Part shown: piece by piece, positions 7,342 through 16,862 of the stretch | Layout: the number at the start of each line of letters is the position of its first letter | Position numbering within the stretch: the stretch's first letter is position 1 | Assembly (NCBI GenBank): GCA_965603205.1 | Contig: CBFDCC010000005.1 | Location: forward strand, 124,001 to 188,000 | Direction of reading: 5' to 3' | Origin: Temperatibacter sp965603205 | GTDB lineage: Bacteria; Pseudomonadota; Alphaproteobacteria; Sphingomonadales; Kordiimonadaceae | DNA: 64,000 nt | Translations under genes and position numbers: made by a program | The notes under the pieces: generated by a model | The model's input: only the letters and a program-made list of their open reading frames with translations | Databases searched by the model: none | Told to the model about the DNA's origin: nothing

Positions 7342-8103
7342 TTAAAACTGAACGCGCTTAGTATAGCCACCATCAACGATTAGGTTAGTACCCGTGACCC
7401 ACGAAGCGACGGGGCTAGTTAAAAATGCGATGGCATTTGCGACCTCCCGCGTTGTGCCTAACCTTTTTGCCCCGTGACGATCTGCCACCATCTTATATTG
7501 ATCAGGGTTTTGCGCTTTAACAGTCCCCCAATAACCGTCATGCACATCAATGGGGCCCGGTGACACAGTATTAACACGAACACCATGCGGCGCGGCCGCA
7601 TCGGCTAACTGACTGGCATAAGCAATTAAGCCCGCTTTAATCGTCGCATAGGCACTAGGCCCGCCAAAGGATTCAATTGCGGAGATGCTAGAGACCACAA
7701 CAATAGAGCCCTGCTCGCTTTCAGCTAAATATGATAGTGCCTTATCGCAGCCCTGCACCGTTGCCATCAAATCTACATCAAAGGCATTAGACCACCCTTT
7801 AAGACCTGGTTCTGCACCGCCACTAACATTGGCAACAAAGCCATCTATACCGTCAAATTCATCTGCGGCATTATCAATCCAACCCAGATATGCCTGAGTG
7901 TCCCGCACATCCACAACGGTGCCCATGACATGGCCAACATGTTTATTCATATGCTTTGTTACACAGGCGTCAACTTGGTCCGCATTACGTGCGCAAAAGG
8001 CAACATTAGCACCCTCTTCAAGAAATGTCTCTACAGTAGCTGCGCCAATACCGCGCGTGCCACCTGTAACCAGTATATTTTTACCTTGTAGTTTTAAATC
8101 CAT
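7342..8103 (-). CDS. Short-chain dehydrogenase/reductase
   Basis: 253 residues, classical SDR. The NAD(P)-binding motif is TGGTRGIG near the N-terminus, with catalytic Ser in 'VVVSSISAIESFGG' and the Y-x3-K pair in 'SAYATIKAG'. The C-terminal 'ASWVTGTNLIVDGGYTKRV' is the usual ending. It probably interconverts a hydroxy- and a keto-acyl or similar substrate. It is the last gene of a minus-strand run behind fadD (18 bases), which points to fatty-acid or other acyl-CoA metabolism. The start has a GGGAT site. Substrate and cofactor preference cannot be read from the sequence. Confidence 0.85.
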   Translation of the reverse strand: MDLKLQGKNILVTGGTRGIGAATVETFLEEGANVAFCARNADQVDACVTKHMNKHVGHVMGTVVDVRDTQAYLGWIDNAADEFDGIDGFVANVSGGAEPGLKGWSNAFDVDLMATVQGCDKALSYLAESEQGSIVVVSSISAIESFGGPSAYATIKAGLIAYASQLADAAAPHGVRVNTVSPGPIDVHDGYWGTVKAQNPDQYKMVADRHGAKRLGTTREVANAIAFLTSPVASWVTGTNLIVDGGYTKRVQF

Positions 8104-8121
8104 GGTGCAATCCCTTATAGG

Positions 8122-9843
8122 TTATAAATTCTCACTAAGAGCCTGCCCTCGCAACTTACGGCGTAAAACTTTACCAACAGGTGACTTAGGTAATTCCTCA
8201 ACAAATCGAATAACCTTAGGTACTTTATAGGCCGTTAAATGCTCCCTGCAATGTACGATAACATCGTCCTCGGTACAACTATCATCCTGCACAACTATAT
8301 AGGCTACGACTTTTTCGCCAGTTTTACCATCTGGTACACCAACAACAGCCGCATCTAAAACTTTATCAAATTGAGTAATTGTATCTTCTACATCGGCAGG
8401 AAAAACATTAAAGCCTGAAACAATGACCATGTCTTTAATCCGGTCAACAATATATAAATAACCCTCTTCATCGAACTTAGCCACATCACCCGTTTTGAAC
8501 CACTCGCCATCGAATGCCTCTGCGTTCACCTCTGGTTTATTCAAATAGCCCTTAGTCATTTGCAGGCCACTAACCCATAGCTCGCCCCTTTCACCAATTG
8601 GCATATCTTGACCATTATCGCCTATGATGCGCGCCTTGGTGCCTGCAATCAGCTTACCGCAGGTGCCACGTTTTGGTACCCCCTCAAACCGCATACCAGC
8701 CACAACGCCTGAACTTTCAGTTAGACCGTAGCCCTCATATATTTCAGCGCCAGTAAGCTCTTTCCATGCTGATGCTGTTGCCTCTTGCAAGGGAGCAGCA
8801 CCACTAAGGCAAACCCTAAGCGATTTAGGTGGATTTTTCTGGAACCAATCTTGCTCAAGCAAACTTAGGTATAGAGTGTTAACCGCAGGCAATACCGTGA
8901 TTCTAAATTGTTCAAAGGCATGTTTAATTGCCGTCATGGGTCTTGGTATTGGTATCAGTACAATGTTGCTGCCAGTACGCATCACACCTATACAACCAAC
9001 GGCCAGTGCGTAAATATGATATAAGGGTAGTATCAGTAGTAATGTATGCTGGTCATTATCTAATATATCTGCATTTTTAAGAGTAAACTGAGAAATATCA
9101 TTGAGTATATTCGTGTGTGTAAGCTCTGCCCCCTTTGATCGCCCTGTCGTCCCGCCTGTATATTGCAAGATGGCTGTATCATCAGGATTCACACCCTTGG
9201 TATATGATTTAATATCTGCACCATCAAAAACACGTTGCATGCCTGCTTTTAAAACACTGGCAAAATCACCATCAATCGGCCGGCCAAAGGATGGTATCAT
9301 ACGTTTTAGATATTTAAGAACAAACCCCAATAGCTTTCGCTGTAATGTCGGAAATAGATCGAGCAAAGACAATGATACAACATGTGTGACCGAAGTATCT
9401 GCTGTAGATTCAACCATTTTATCAGCAAAAATATCAATCATAAACAGTGCCTTAGCCCCACTATCCTTCAACTGATGATTAACCTCGTCCGCGGTATAAA
9501 GCGGGTTAATATTGGTTAATTTTAGCCCTGCCTTAAGCACACCAAAAATAACCACTGGATAAGATAGAATATTAAGAGACATCAAGCCGACAACATCGCC
9601 TGCTTTAAGTCCTAAATCTTCACGCAAATAAGCGGCAATAGCATCAGAGGCTAACCCGACATTTTCAAAAGACAAACTAGCCGTATGCCCCGTTGGTAAT
9701 ACGCAGTTAAAGGCTGACCTTTTATTAAATTTATCAACAACTTCATTAACAAAAGTTACTAAATTAGGCGCAATTAAATCATCTTGCGAATAGGCTGATA
9801 ACGCGTGATAAACGCCGTCCTTATCTATAAAACTATCTGACAT
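8122..9843 (-). CDS. fadD: Long-chain fatty-acid-CoA ligase (FadD type)
   Basis: 573 residues of the adenylate-forming superfamily. The AMP-binding P-loop 'LQYTGGTTGRSKGAELTHTN', the acceptor motif 'EIYEGYGLTESSG', and the hinge region 'VDRIKDMVIVSGFNVFPADV' (FACS signature) are all present, and the invariant Lys of the adenylation half-reaction is in 'KSPVGKVLRRKLR' near the C-terminus. It activates fatty acids to acyl-CoA at the membrane. The neighbours (patatin-like lipase, two SDRs, quinone reductase, MaoC hydratase) suggest a lipid-use cluster. The ATG has an AAGGGAA site. Confidence 0.92.
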   Translation of the reverse strand: MSDSFIDKDGVYHALSAYSQDDLIAPNLVTFVNEVVDKFNKRSAFNCVLPTGHTASLSFENVGLASDAIAAYLREDLGLKAGDVVGLMSLNILSYPVVIFGVLKAGLKLTNINPLYTADEVNHQLKDSGAKALFMIDIFADKMVESTADTSVTHVVSLSLLDLFPTLQRKLLGFVLKYLKRMIPSFGRPIDGDFASVLKAGMQRVFDGADIKSYTKGVNPDDTAILQYTGGTTGRSKGAELTHTNILNDISQFTLKNADILDNDQHTLLLILPLYHIYALAVGCIGVMRTGSNIVLIPIPRPMTAIKHAFEQFRITVLPAVNTLYLSLLEQDWFQKNPPKSLRVCLSGAAPLQEATASAWKELTGAEIYEGYGLTESSGVVAGMRFEGVPKRGTCGKLIAGTKARIIGDNGQDMPIGERGELWVSGLQMTKGYLNKPEVNAEAFDGEWFKTGDVAKFDEEGYLYIVDRIKDMVIVSGFNVFPADVEDTITQFDKVLDAAVVGVPDGKTGEKVVAYIVVQDDSCTEDDVIVHCREHLTAYKVPKVIRFVEELPKSPVGKVLRRKLRGQALSENL

Positions 9844-9857
9844 ATATTCCCTTTTCC

Positions 9858-10931
9858 CTAACTAGGTGCATCCTCAACTCTGTCAACAAATGCCCCACTC
9901 GCATTCATTAAGTCATTAAAGTCATCAGCCATTTGATATCCAGCCTGCACAACCTTTGCCCAGATAGCTAGTCTTTCTTCATTACTATAATCTTTAAAAT
10001 CAGTGCGTCCCGTAATTTTACCGTAAGGCAGTGATGCCACAAGATCATCGGTTGGGCATAACATTACTGTGTCATTCCAACTGTCCCCCTTAGCGTGACG
10101 GCTTTTAAATGCTTTATCGAACCAACCTGGTGTCATATGGCTATAGAAATGTGGGTATAGTATAACCCCTTCTTTTAGATCCCAATCTTGACCAAAGTGA
10201 TAATCAGTTACGCCGCCATCACGGTAAGCCCCTTTAGGTGCGCCCTCTATGTCTGCTATCTCATGCCAAAACCCAGGAATTGATCCTGAAGCCATCATTA
10301 CATCTGCTAGGTTTTCCTCAGTAATCGGCACATCAAAACGGTTAAAACTATCTAATGGCCCGAGCGGTAAATCAGATTGGTTTACTGAAAATAGTGCCCT
10401 ATCGAACGCCCAATCCAGTGTATCGCGTGATATAAAATTAAGCGCTGCGGCCTTAATCATACCAAGAATATTCATATAGGGGGCACCACGCATACCAGCG
10501 ATGCCCTTTGCGCGTACGCTAATGATATTCAAACGACGCTGTTGATTACTAACGATCTCTGCAGATCTGCCATCAGCTATTAACTCCCTCGCAAGAGCAT
10601 AGCTATCATCTGTCCACAGATCACGATTACCATCAGCATCATATTGTTGACCAAAATATAATTCTTCGAACAGGTTAAACGCTTTTCGAGGGTTTGCTGT
10701 CGCGGCTAAGGTCATGCGCCAAGCACCAATACTCGTGCCAAGCAGATCTATAGGGCGTGATGAGTTGAGCAACCAATCACCAAATATTAGATCATCTAAA
10801 CCACGTAATATCAGCCACTTAGGGCCTCCTGAAGCGCCTAAAACCATCCGCACCATATCTGGTGTAAGCCCACCATTATCAATGATACGTTTCTTAGCCG
10901 TTTTGCCCGCAATGATACGAAGAGCTTTCAT
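9858..10931 (-). CDS. Patatin-like phospholipase family protein
   Basis: 357 residues. The elements of the patatin Ser-Asp dyad hydrolase are an oxyanion-type 'LGASGGPKWLI', a nucleophile elbow 'LGTSIGAWR' (G-T-S-I-G), and a D-G-G motif 'YRDGGVTDYHFG'. No signal peptide is visible, so it should act in the cytoplasm or at the inner membrane on phospholipid or other acyl esters. It sits 14 bases ahead of fadD, so released fatty acids could be activated by the next gene product. The ATG follows a GGGGTAGGG stretch. The true substrate is unknown. Confidence 0.82.
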   Translation of the reverse strand: MKALRIIAGKTAKKRIIDNGGLTPDMVRMVLGASGGPKWLILRGLDDLIFGDWLLNSSRPIDLLGTSIGAWRMTLAATANPRKAFNLFEELYFGQQYDADGNRDLWTDDSYALARELIADGRSAEIVSNQQRRLNIISVRAKGIAGMRGAPYMNILGMIKAAALNFISRDTLDWAFDRALFSVNQSDLPLGPLDSFNRFDVPITEENLADVMMASGSIPGFWHEIADIEGAPKGAYRDGGVTDYHFGQDWDLKEGVILYPHFYSHMTPGWFDKAFKSRHAKGDSWNDTVMLCPTDDLVASLPYGKITGRTDFKDYSNEERLAIWAKVVQAGYQMADDFNDLMNASGAFVDRVEDAPS

Positions 10932-10954
10932 CCCTACCCCTGAAACTAATTTTA

Positions 10955-11932
10955 TTAAGACATTTTAATTATGACTTTGCCGCGTGCTTTGCGCCCCGTT
11001 AAACATTCAAAGGCATCCTGAAATTGATCAATAGTGAATATATCATTGACCAGTGGATCAATACGCCCTTCGTTAAACATGGCGAACATTTCTTGCATGT
11101 TATTCATTTGCTCAGTCGGATTTGCCGCCGCCCAAGCACCCCAGAATACACCAACGAGTGACGCTTGTTTGAGCAGGCATAAATTAAGAGGCATTTTTGG
11201 AATATCACCAGCAGCAAAACCAATGACTAGATGCCTGCCATTCGGGGCTATGCTGCGGAATGCGGCCTCTGAAAAATCACCGCCCACAGGGTCATAAATT
11301 ACATCTACATCCTTACGGCCTGTCTTTTCTTTTATGGCAGCGCGCAAATCCTCGTCCGTATAATTAATCAGATAATCAGCACCCGCTTGTTTACATACCT
11401 CTAGCTTTTCAGCCGTAGAAGCCGCTGCTATAACAACTGCACCCATAGCCTTAGCTAACTCGATCGTTGCAAGACCAACGCCGCCAGCGGCACCTAGCAC
11501 GAGAACATGTTCACCCTTTTGAAGATTCGCACGCTGTTTTAGCGCATTATAGCTTGTAGCGTATGTGATAGTAAAACCCGCCGCTACTTCAAATGGCATT
11601 TTATCTGGGATTGGAATGATACTATGCTGAGACACTACTATTTGCTCAGCCAAACCACCAACCATAGCGTTAAATATAACACGGTCACCAACTTTGGCAT
11701 TAGTGACACCATCACCTATAGCAGCAATAACACCCGCACCTTCGCCACCAGGTATAAAGGGTAAGTCAGGTTTAAACTGATAAATACCCTGAATAATAAG
11801 TGTGTCTGGAAAATTTAGGCCACTCGCTTTAACATCGATAAGCACCTCACCTTTACTGAGCTTAGGTGTATCCATAGTATCGACAATTAACTTATCCGCG
11901 CGACCTAATTCTTTACAGACTACAGCTTTCAT
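10955..11932 (-). CDS. NADPH:quinone oxidoreductase / zinc-independent MDR protein
   Basis: 325 residues of the medium-chain reductase superfamily, quinone-reductase branch. The GroES-like N-terminus has 'GEVLIDVKASGLNFPDTLII', and the Rossmann motif is 'VLVLGAAGGVGLATIELAKAMG'. The catalytic-zinc ligands of alcohol dehydrogenases are lacking. The branch reduces quinones or the enone bond of acyl compounds with NADPH. The frame runs on to 11968, but the ATG at 11932 has an AAGGGAG site at good spacing and gives the family's normal N-terminus (MKAVVCKELG). It stands between the patatin and MFE-2-like genes in the acyl-CoA block. Confidence 0.85.
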   Translation of the reverse strand: MKAVVCKELGRADKLIVDTMDTPKLSKGEVLIDVKASGLNFPDTLIIQGIYQFKPDLPFIPGGEGAGVIAAIGDGVTNAKVGDRVIFNAMVGGLAEQIVVSQHSIIPIPDKMPFEVAAGFTITYATSYNALKQRANLQKGEHVLVLGAAGGVGLATIELAKAMGAVVIAAASTAEKLEVCKQAGADYLINYTDEDLRAAIKEKTGRKDVDVIYDPVGGDFSEAAFRSIAPNGRHLVIGFAAGDIPKMPLNLCLLKQASLVGVFWGAWAAANPTEQMNNMQEMFAMFNEGRIDPLVNDIFTIDQFQDAFECLTGRKARGKVIIKMS

Positions 11933-12012
11933 TATCCATTCTCCCTTACAAGAAAAAAGGCAGAGCAATACCTGCCCTTAATACTTATATATCAATATAT
12001 TATAGTTAACAC

Positions 12013-12933
12013 TTAACCTATTTTAACGCCGTGAAGTTCAGCGCTTTTCCCCAGGAATTTCATAGTTTGATCATTACCCTGTGTATATTCTTTAGCAGTT
12101 GAAGCATCACTTACTTGATCCCACTGAGCTGCAATGTTTTCAGGTGTAGCATCTTCTGGCTTTAGCATTATACCATCAGTCTCTGTGATAATTGCGCGCG
12201 CAAACCCACCAGCACCAGCAGTGATGATACAGCGATTAGGACCATCTTTTCCTGCCATATATAAAACTGCAGGCGTCACAAGTTCTGGCTTTAATAACTC
12301 TAATGCAGCTGGTGGCATTAAGGCCTCTGTCATACGCGTGGCAGCTACGGGTGATAGGCAGTTAATATTAATGCCGTATTTAGCGCCTTCGATACACAGT
12401 GTATTCATAAACCCTACTAAGCCTAACTTAGCTGCGCCGTAATTAGCCTGACCAAAGTTACCATATAAGCCACTAGATGAAGTGGTCATAATGATACGAC
12501 CATATTGTTGTTCCTTCATGATATCCCAAACAGCGTCAGTACAATTAGCCGACCCTTGCAAGTGAACGTTAAGAACTACTGCAAAATCAGACATCTCCAT
12601 CTTGGTGAATGATTTATCACGCAAAATACCAGCATTATTAACAAGGATATCAATACGCCCCCATTTATCCATGGTGGTTTTGACCATGTCAGCGACCTCG
12701 TCCACATTACAAACATTAGCGCCGTGAGCAATTGCCTCGCCGCCAGCTGCCACGATCTCATCCACGACAGCCTGTGCCGCAGACGTTGAAGCACCTGTAC
12801 CATCGGCAGCACCGCCTAGGTCATTCACAACGATCTTTGCACCGCGCTCAGCCAGCGCTAGTGCGTGACAACGCCCAAGGCCGTTACCTGCACCTGTTAC
12901 AATTGCTACTTGATCATCATATCTAATTGTCAT
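12013..12933 (-). CDS. (3R)-hydroxyacyl-CoA dehydrogenase-like SDR (MFE-2 N-terminal domain type)
   Basis: 306 residues, strikingly like the dehydrogenase part of eukaryotic peroxisomal multifunctional enzyme 2: 'VAIVTGAGNGLGRCHALALA', 'KIVVNDLGGAADGTG', 'VNNAGILRDKSFTKM', 'YGRIIMTTSSSGLYGNFGQA' and the Y-x3-K catalytic pair in 'ANYGAAKLGLVG'. It is expected to oxidise (3R)-hydroxyacyl-CoA with NAD. A MaoC hydratase follows upstream at 46 bases, so the two separate proteins supply the activities that MFE-2 combines. Some related bacterial proteins act in steroid or branched-chain side-chain oxidation, so the substrate is open. Confidence 0.88.
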   Translation of the reverse strand: MTIRYDDQVAIVTGAGNGLGRCHALALAERGAKIVVNDLGGAADGTGASTSAAQAVVDEIVAAGGEAIAHGANVCNVDEVADMVKTTMDKWGRIDILVNNAGILRDKSFTKMEMSDFAVVLNVHLQGSANCTDAVWDIMKEQQYGRIIMTTSSSGLYGNFGQANYGAAKLGLVGFMNTLCIEGAKYGININCLSPVAATRMTEALMPPAALELLKPELVTPAVLYMAGKDGPNRCIITAGAGGFARAIITETDGIMLKPEDATPENIAAQWDQVSDASTAKEYTQGNDQTMKFLGKSAELHGVKIG

Positions 12934-12979
12934 TTTCTCATTCCTTTAACTATTGCTCAATACTATATAAATATTACTA

Positions 12980-13456
12980 TTATCTGCCAACAGGAGCGGT
13001 CATAACCATAAACATCCACTCTGCGATAAGCGCAGGCTTTTTACCGCCTTCTATTTCCACTGTAATTTCATTTGTAATCAATGCGCGTTTACCCCCACCC
13101 TTAATAACAGCATCTTTTAGAACAACCCGAGTTCTAATTTTGCTGCCTGATGGTACTGGCGCTAAAAATCTTATTTTTTCAAAGCCATAATTGATGACAG
13201 TCTCTACACCATCAACCTCAATCATTGCGCCTTCGGACATCTTAACAAGCATAGATAAAGTTAAAAACCCATGGGCAATAGTGCCACCAAACATGCTATC
13301 TTTGGCTTTTTCTTCATCAACATGGATATATTGCCAATCCTCAGTAACATCTGCAAATTGGTTAATGCGATCTTGGCCCATAACTGACCACTCTCCAACA
13401 CCTGTTTCTTCGCCGATGTGGTTTACTAATTCTAAAATTGGAACAGTTAGTGCCAT
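12980..13456 (-). CDS. MaoC-family (R)-specific enoyl-CoA hydratase
   Basis: 158 residues with a single hot-dog fold. The hydratase-2 motif is present, with catalytic Asp40 and His45 in 'FADVTEDWQYIHVDEEKAKD' followed by 'FGGTIAHGFLTLSML'. The reaction is reversible hydration of trans-2-enoyl-CoA to (3R)-hydroxyacyl-CoA. It is first in the minus-strand acyl-CoA run and just ahead of an MFE-2-type (3R)-hydroxyacyl-CoA dehydrogenase, a matching stereochemical pair. Start at an ATG with a GGAGA site. The divergent MATE gene begins about 110 bases away, so the gap should hold promoters for both. Confidence 0.9.
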   Translation of the reverse strand: MALTVPILELVNHIGEETGVGEWSVMGQDRINQFADVTEDWQYIHVDEEKAKDSMFGGTIAHGFLTLSMLVKMSEGAMIEVDGVETVINYGFEKIRFLAPVPSGSKIRTRVVLKDAVIKGGGKRALITNEITVEIEGGKKPALIAEWMFMVMTAPVGR

Positions 13457-13569
13457 AATATTTCTCCATATGATTTTCGATAATTTGAAACTAAGATGCC
13501 TTATGTGGAAATTAGAATCTATCTAATTATATTATTAATTAATCGTTGCTTTACATTACAACATATTCG

Positions 13570-15123
13570 ATGTTTTATTATCCACTCAAAACAAACCCAA
13601 AGTTCAAATTTTTAAAATTCATATTCTATAAAGGTCTAGATATCAACGAAAAACCTGACATAACTCAAAATATAATACACCCTGAATTCCCATACAAGCG
13701 TGTTTGGGATCTCGCCTGGCCTAACATTATGGCTAACATTCTGGGTGTTTGCATTTCTTTTGGCCATATGATGATAGCCGCTCCGCTAGGTCCTAATGCC
13801 AGCTTCGCTGTCATAACAGGTGGTCGTATACACTTCCTGCTCATGTCTTTGATCATGGCTTTATCCATTGCGGCAACGGCGCTTGTTGCCCGCGCGTGGG
13901 GCGCTAAAGCATACGATGAAGCATCTGCTGCTGCTAGTGCTTCTATTGGCTTTGCACTCTTTATCTCGATCATATTATCAATAGCCGCTTATTTTGGATC
14001 TGACTTGATCGCTGGCGCCTTTACCCAAGACCCAAATCTTGTTCAATTAACAAGAGACTATCTAAAACCCATAGCAATTTTCAACATCCTCTTCGCGTTT
14101 GGCACTATGCTGGCGACAGGATTGCGGGCCATTGGTGATGTTAAACGCCCAATGAACTTTCTAGCATTCTCGGCTGTAATTAATCTTTTATCTGCCTATA
14201 CATTCTCTACTGGCCAATTTGGCTTTCCTGCATATGGACTAAGTGGGATTATCTGGGGAGGCATTCTTGCTCAAGCATTTTCCTTAGTTATATTTATAGC
14301 TAGATGGTTTTTGGGCCATTATGAAATTAAACCTGTATATAATGCCTTTTTCGACTTTAAGCGATATCGCCCTCTCATATCGATTGGTGCGCCTGCTGCC
14401 TTAGAACAAATAGCTATCCAAACAGGATTTCTGTGCTTTATGGTTATTATAGGCACTTATGGCACAGCAGCTTTTGCTGGCTATGGCATTGGCATCTCTC
14501 TTCTTGGAGTATGTATTGTTATTGGTTTGGGCTTTGGTGCTGCTGGAGCTACATTAACGGGACAAACACTTGGTGCTGGGCAACTGGATAATATTCACTC
14601 CAGTGGGTTCAAAGCTATGCAAATGGCTATTATCACCATGTCTATTGTGGCTATAATATTTTATGTATTTAGGGCGCAATTAGCCCTATTGCTGAGTAAT
14701 GACCCTGCTACACAAGAATTAACAATCGTATTTGTAACTGTACTTGCTATTTCTCAACCCCTCATGGCGATTGAATTCTCTATTGGTGGCGCTTTGCGCG
14801 GCGCAGGTGACACGAAATACCCCCTATATGTAACGTTAATCGCCATGGTTATAACGCGCTTGTTAATAGGCATAATTGCATGGAAACTTGGTGCCTCAAT
14901 TAACTTCATGTATAGTATAATTTTAATAGACTATCTCATTAAAGCGATTATGTTAATTAAACGATTCCAAGGTGATAACTGGATAACAGCTGCTGGCAAA
15001 GCCCACGCACCCAGCGCACTACAGGGTGATGTTGGCGTAAACAGAACCGCCGTTCGTGAATATTATACAAGCCATCCAAATGCAGAATTACCCTCAACAG
15101 GGGATGATTTACTAAACAAATGA
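13570..15123 (+). CDS. MATE-family efflux transporter
   Basis: About 517 residues with twelve predicted hydrophobic segments in two similar halves, each starting with a 'LAWPNIMANILGV' or 'ISIGAPAALEQIA' type segment, as in MATE exporters. 'GLRAIGDVKRP' and 'GGALRGAGDTKYP' are the paired conserved loop motifs. It probably exports cationic or lipid-like compounds by Na+ or H+ antiport. The start is uncertain: TTG at 13546 and ATG at 13570 both lack a clear ribosome site, and about 40 residues precede the first segment. The stop overlaps a possible ATG of the next frame by 4 bases. Confidence 0.85.
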   Translation: MFYYPLKTNPKFKFLKFIFYKGLDINEKPDITQNIIHPEFPYKRVWDLAWPNIMANILGVCISFGHMMIAAPLGPNASFAVITGGRIHFLLMSLIMALSIAATALVARAWGAKAYDEASAAASASIGFALFISIILSIAAYFGSDLIAGAFTQDPNLVQLTRDYLKPIAIFNILFAFGTMLATGLRAIGDVKRPMNFLAFSAVINLLSAYTFSTGQFGFPAYGLSGIIWGGILAQAFSLVIFIARWFLGHYEIKPVYNAFFDFKRYRPLISIGAPAALEQIAIQTGFLCFMVIIGTYGTAAFAGYGIGISLLGVCIVIGLGFGAAGATLTGQTLGAGQLDNIHSSGFKAMQMAIITMSIVAIIFYVFRAQLALLLSNDPATQELTIVFVTVLAISQPLMAIEFSIGGALRGAGDTKYPLYVTLIAMVITRLLIGIIAWKLGASINFMYSIILIDYLIKAIMLIKRFQGDNWITAAGKAHAPSALQGDVGVNRTAVREYYTSHPNAELPSTGDDLLNK

Positions 15124-15137
15124 GGAAAGGGAAACTC

Positions 15138-15917
15138 ATGCCAAGAGGCCATCTAGAAATTGAAAGTGTTAAAGATAAAGTATCAACTGAGGAATGGAAG
15201 ATACGCCAAGAGCTAGCTGCATGTTACCGCGCCGTTGCTAGCTTCGGCTGGGATGACCTTATCTATACGCATATAACAGCGCGCGTGCCCACTGATGATG
15301 GTTCACATGCTTTTCTCATAAATCCACTGGGTTTAATGTTTGATGAAGTTACAGCTTCTAGCCTTGTTAAAATCGATACAGAAGGCAACAAGCTTATGGA
15401 TAACCCTTTCCCCGTTAATGCGGCAGGCTTTACTATTCACAGCGCCATACATCATGCCAATGAAAATTCAGCCTGTGTTCTGCATCTTCACACGCCCTAC
15501 GGCATTGCAGTTTCAAATTTAAAAGACGGGCTGCAACCCACATGTCAGAGCGCCATATTCCCATGTGCTACGCTAGCATATCATGATTATGAGGGGCTTG
15601 CTGTGCGCGAAGATGAAAAAGCACGCATGTTAGCCAACATTGGTAGCAGCAAAGCAGTGTTACTGCGCAATCATGGCACCATGTCGATCGGCAGTTCAGT
15701 CGCCGAAGCTTTTCAAATTATGTATTTCCTCGAATTTGCCTGCAAAACTCAAATTTTAACGATGAGCGCCGGCACTGAGCTTGTACCTGTTAGCCCCGAG
15801 GCAATGCAAAATACTATACGAGATGTTATGAAACCAACGGCAGGTGATCCATCTGCAATGATGTGGGCAGCAATGATGCGCCGTATGGAGCGTTTGGACC
15901 CTACATTTTTAGAGTAG
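15138..15917 (+). CDS. Class II aldolase/adducin family protein
   Basis: 259 residues. The class II aldolase head fold shows zinc-binding histidines in 'CVLHLHTPYGIAVS' and 'LLRNHGTMSIG'. The N-terminal 'RQELAACYRAVASFGWDDLI' and 'ITARVP' match the adducin-like branch, which includes fuculose-phosphate aldolase-like enzymes and many proteins of unknown substrate. The open frame begins at 15120 overlapping the MATE stop, but the ATG at 15138 has an AGGAAAGGG site. It is likely in one transcript with the MATE and tesB genes. The substrate cannot be assigned. Confidence 0.83.
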   Translation: MPRGHLEIESVKDKVSTEEWKIRQELAACYRAVASFGWDDLIYTHITARVPTDDGSHAFLINPLGLMFDEVTASSLVKIDTEGNKLMDNPFPVNAAGFTIHSAIHHANENSACVLHLHTPYGIAVSNLKDGLQPTCQSAIFPCATLAYHDYEGLAVREDEKARMLANIGSSKAVLLRNHGTMSIGSSVAEAFQIMYFLEFACKTQILTMSAGTELVPVSPEAMQNTIRDVMKPTAGDPSAMMWAAMMRRMERLDPTFLE

Positions 15918-15950
15918 CATGCAACTATAAGCGCATACAGGAGTTGACTA

Positions 15951-16823
15951 TTGACCTATGAAGATATTGCTCCCCTCATTGAGGGCTTAAAGCTAACACA
16001 ATTAGATAAATATCTATTTTCTGGTCAACCTAATGCTTGGCCAGGCGGTCATGTCTATGGTGGTCATGTTTTAGCGCAATCAATGGAAGCCGCTATGAAC
16101 ACGGTTTCTGACACTGTTCATTTTCATAGTATGCATGCCTATTTCCTGCGCCAAGGCAAAGCGGGTCGTCCAATTGTTTACGAAGTAGACCCTATTCGTG
16201 ATGGGGGTAGTTTTTGCACACGTCGTGTAGTCGCTATTCAAGACGGCGTTGCTATATTCAATACCTCCCTATCTTTCCATAAAAAAGAAGAAGGTTTCTC
16301 TCATCAAATTGATAATATCTATATCGACACAAACCCTGAAGATTATGAGGATGATGAAATTTTCTATAAGCGTCTTCTCGAAAAAAGGGGACTAGATGCT
16401 GATAAATTATTCCCCTCGTTACCTTTTATATTCCGTGCATTAGACCGTGTAGATCCCAAAGATCCTCAACCATTGCAGCCAGATGGTGGTTATTGGGTAA
16501 AACTTAAAAATAAATATTCCTTAAGCACAGACGCCAATATACGCATGTTATGTTATATGTCTGACTTTGGTCTTATGTCTGCTAGCTTACGCCCGCATGG
16601 TATGGTGACTCGTGACCCTCGAATTGGCCAGATGGCAAGCCTCGACCATGCCCTTTACCTACATGATGATGGCTTTGATTGTAATGATTGGTTATTCTAT
16701 AAAACCGAGGGGCAATGGTCAGGTGGTGCAAGAGTTTTTGCCCGCGGCACCTTTTATACGCGCGAAGGCAAAATGATAGCCTCCACCACCCAAGAAGGCC
16801 TCGTGCGCCCTAGACGGAAGTAA
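15951..16823 (+). CDS. tesB: Acyl-CoA thioesterase II
   Basis: 290 residues with the double hot-dog fold of TesB: 'NAWPGGHVYGGHVLAQSMEA', 'HSMHAYFLRQGKAGRPIVYE', 'MASLDHALYLHD' (active-site Asp region) and 'TFYTREGKMIASTTQEGLVR' (active-site Gln/Thr region). It hydrolyses medium- to long-chain acyl-CoA. The start is TTG at 15951, supported by an AGGAG site seven bases upstream and by the typical N-terminal length. The gene ends at a symmetric terminator shared with the convergent aldehyde dehydrogenase. The lipid genes nearby fit a role in acyl-CoA balance. Confidence 0.92.
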   Translation: MTYEDIAPLIEGLKLTQLDKYLFSGQPNAWPGGHVYGGHVLAQSMEAAMNTVSDTVHFHSMHAYFLRQGKAGRPIVYEVDPIRDGGSFCTRRVVAIQDGVAIFNTSLSFHKKEEGFSHQIDNIYIDTNPEDYEDDEIFYKRLLEKRGLDADKLFPSLPFIFRALDRVDPKDPQPLQPDGGYWVKLKNKYSLSTDANIRMLCYMSDFGLMSASLRPHGMVTRDPRIGQMASLDHALYLHDDGFDCNDWLFYKTEGQWSGGARVFARGTFYTREGKMIASTTQEGLVRPRRK

Positions 16824-16824
16824 T

Positions 16825-16860
16825 AAAATAGGCCCTAAATATATATTGCGGCCTATTTTT
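16825..16860. terminator. Bidirectional terminator between tesB and aldehyde dehydrogenase
   Basis: AAAATAGGCC (16825-16834) and GGCCTATTTT (16850-16859) form a perfect 10-bp stem with a 15-base AT-rich loop. The A and T runs make it usable on both strands for the convergent genes. Confidence 0.8.
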
Positions 16861-16862
16861 CT

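Noticed and set aside
12134..12442. 102-codon open frame opposite the MFE-2-like dehydrogenase
   Set aside because: Shadow of the real gene. No recognisable protein pattern or ribosome site.
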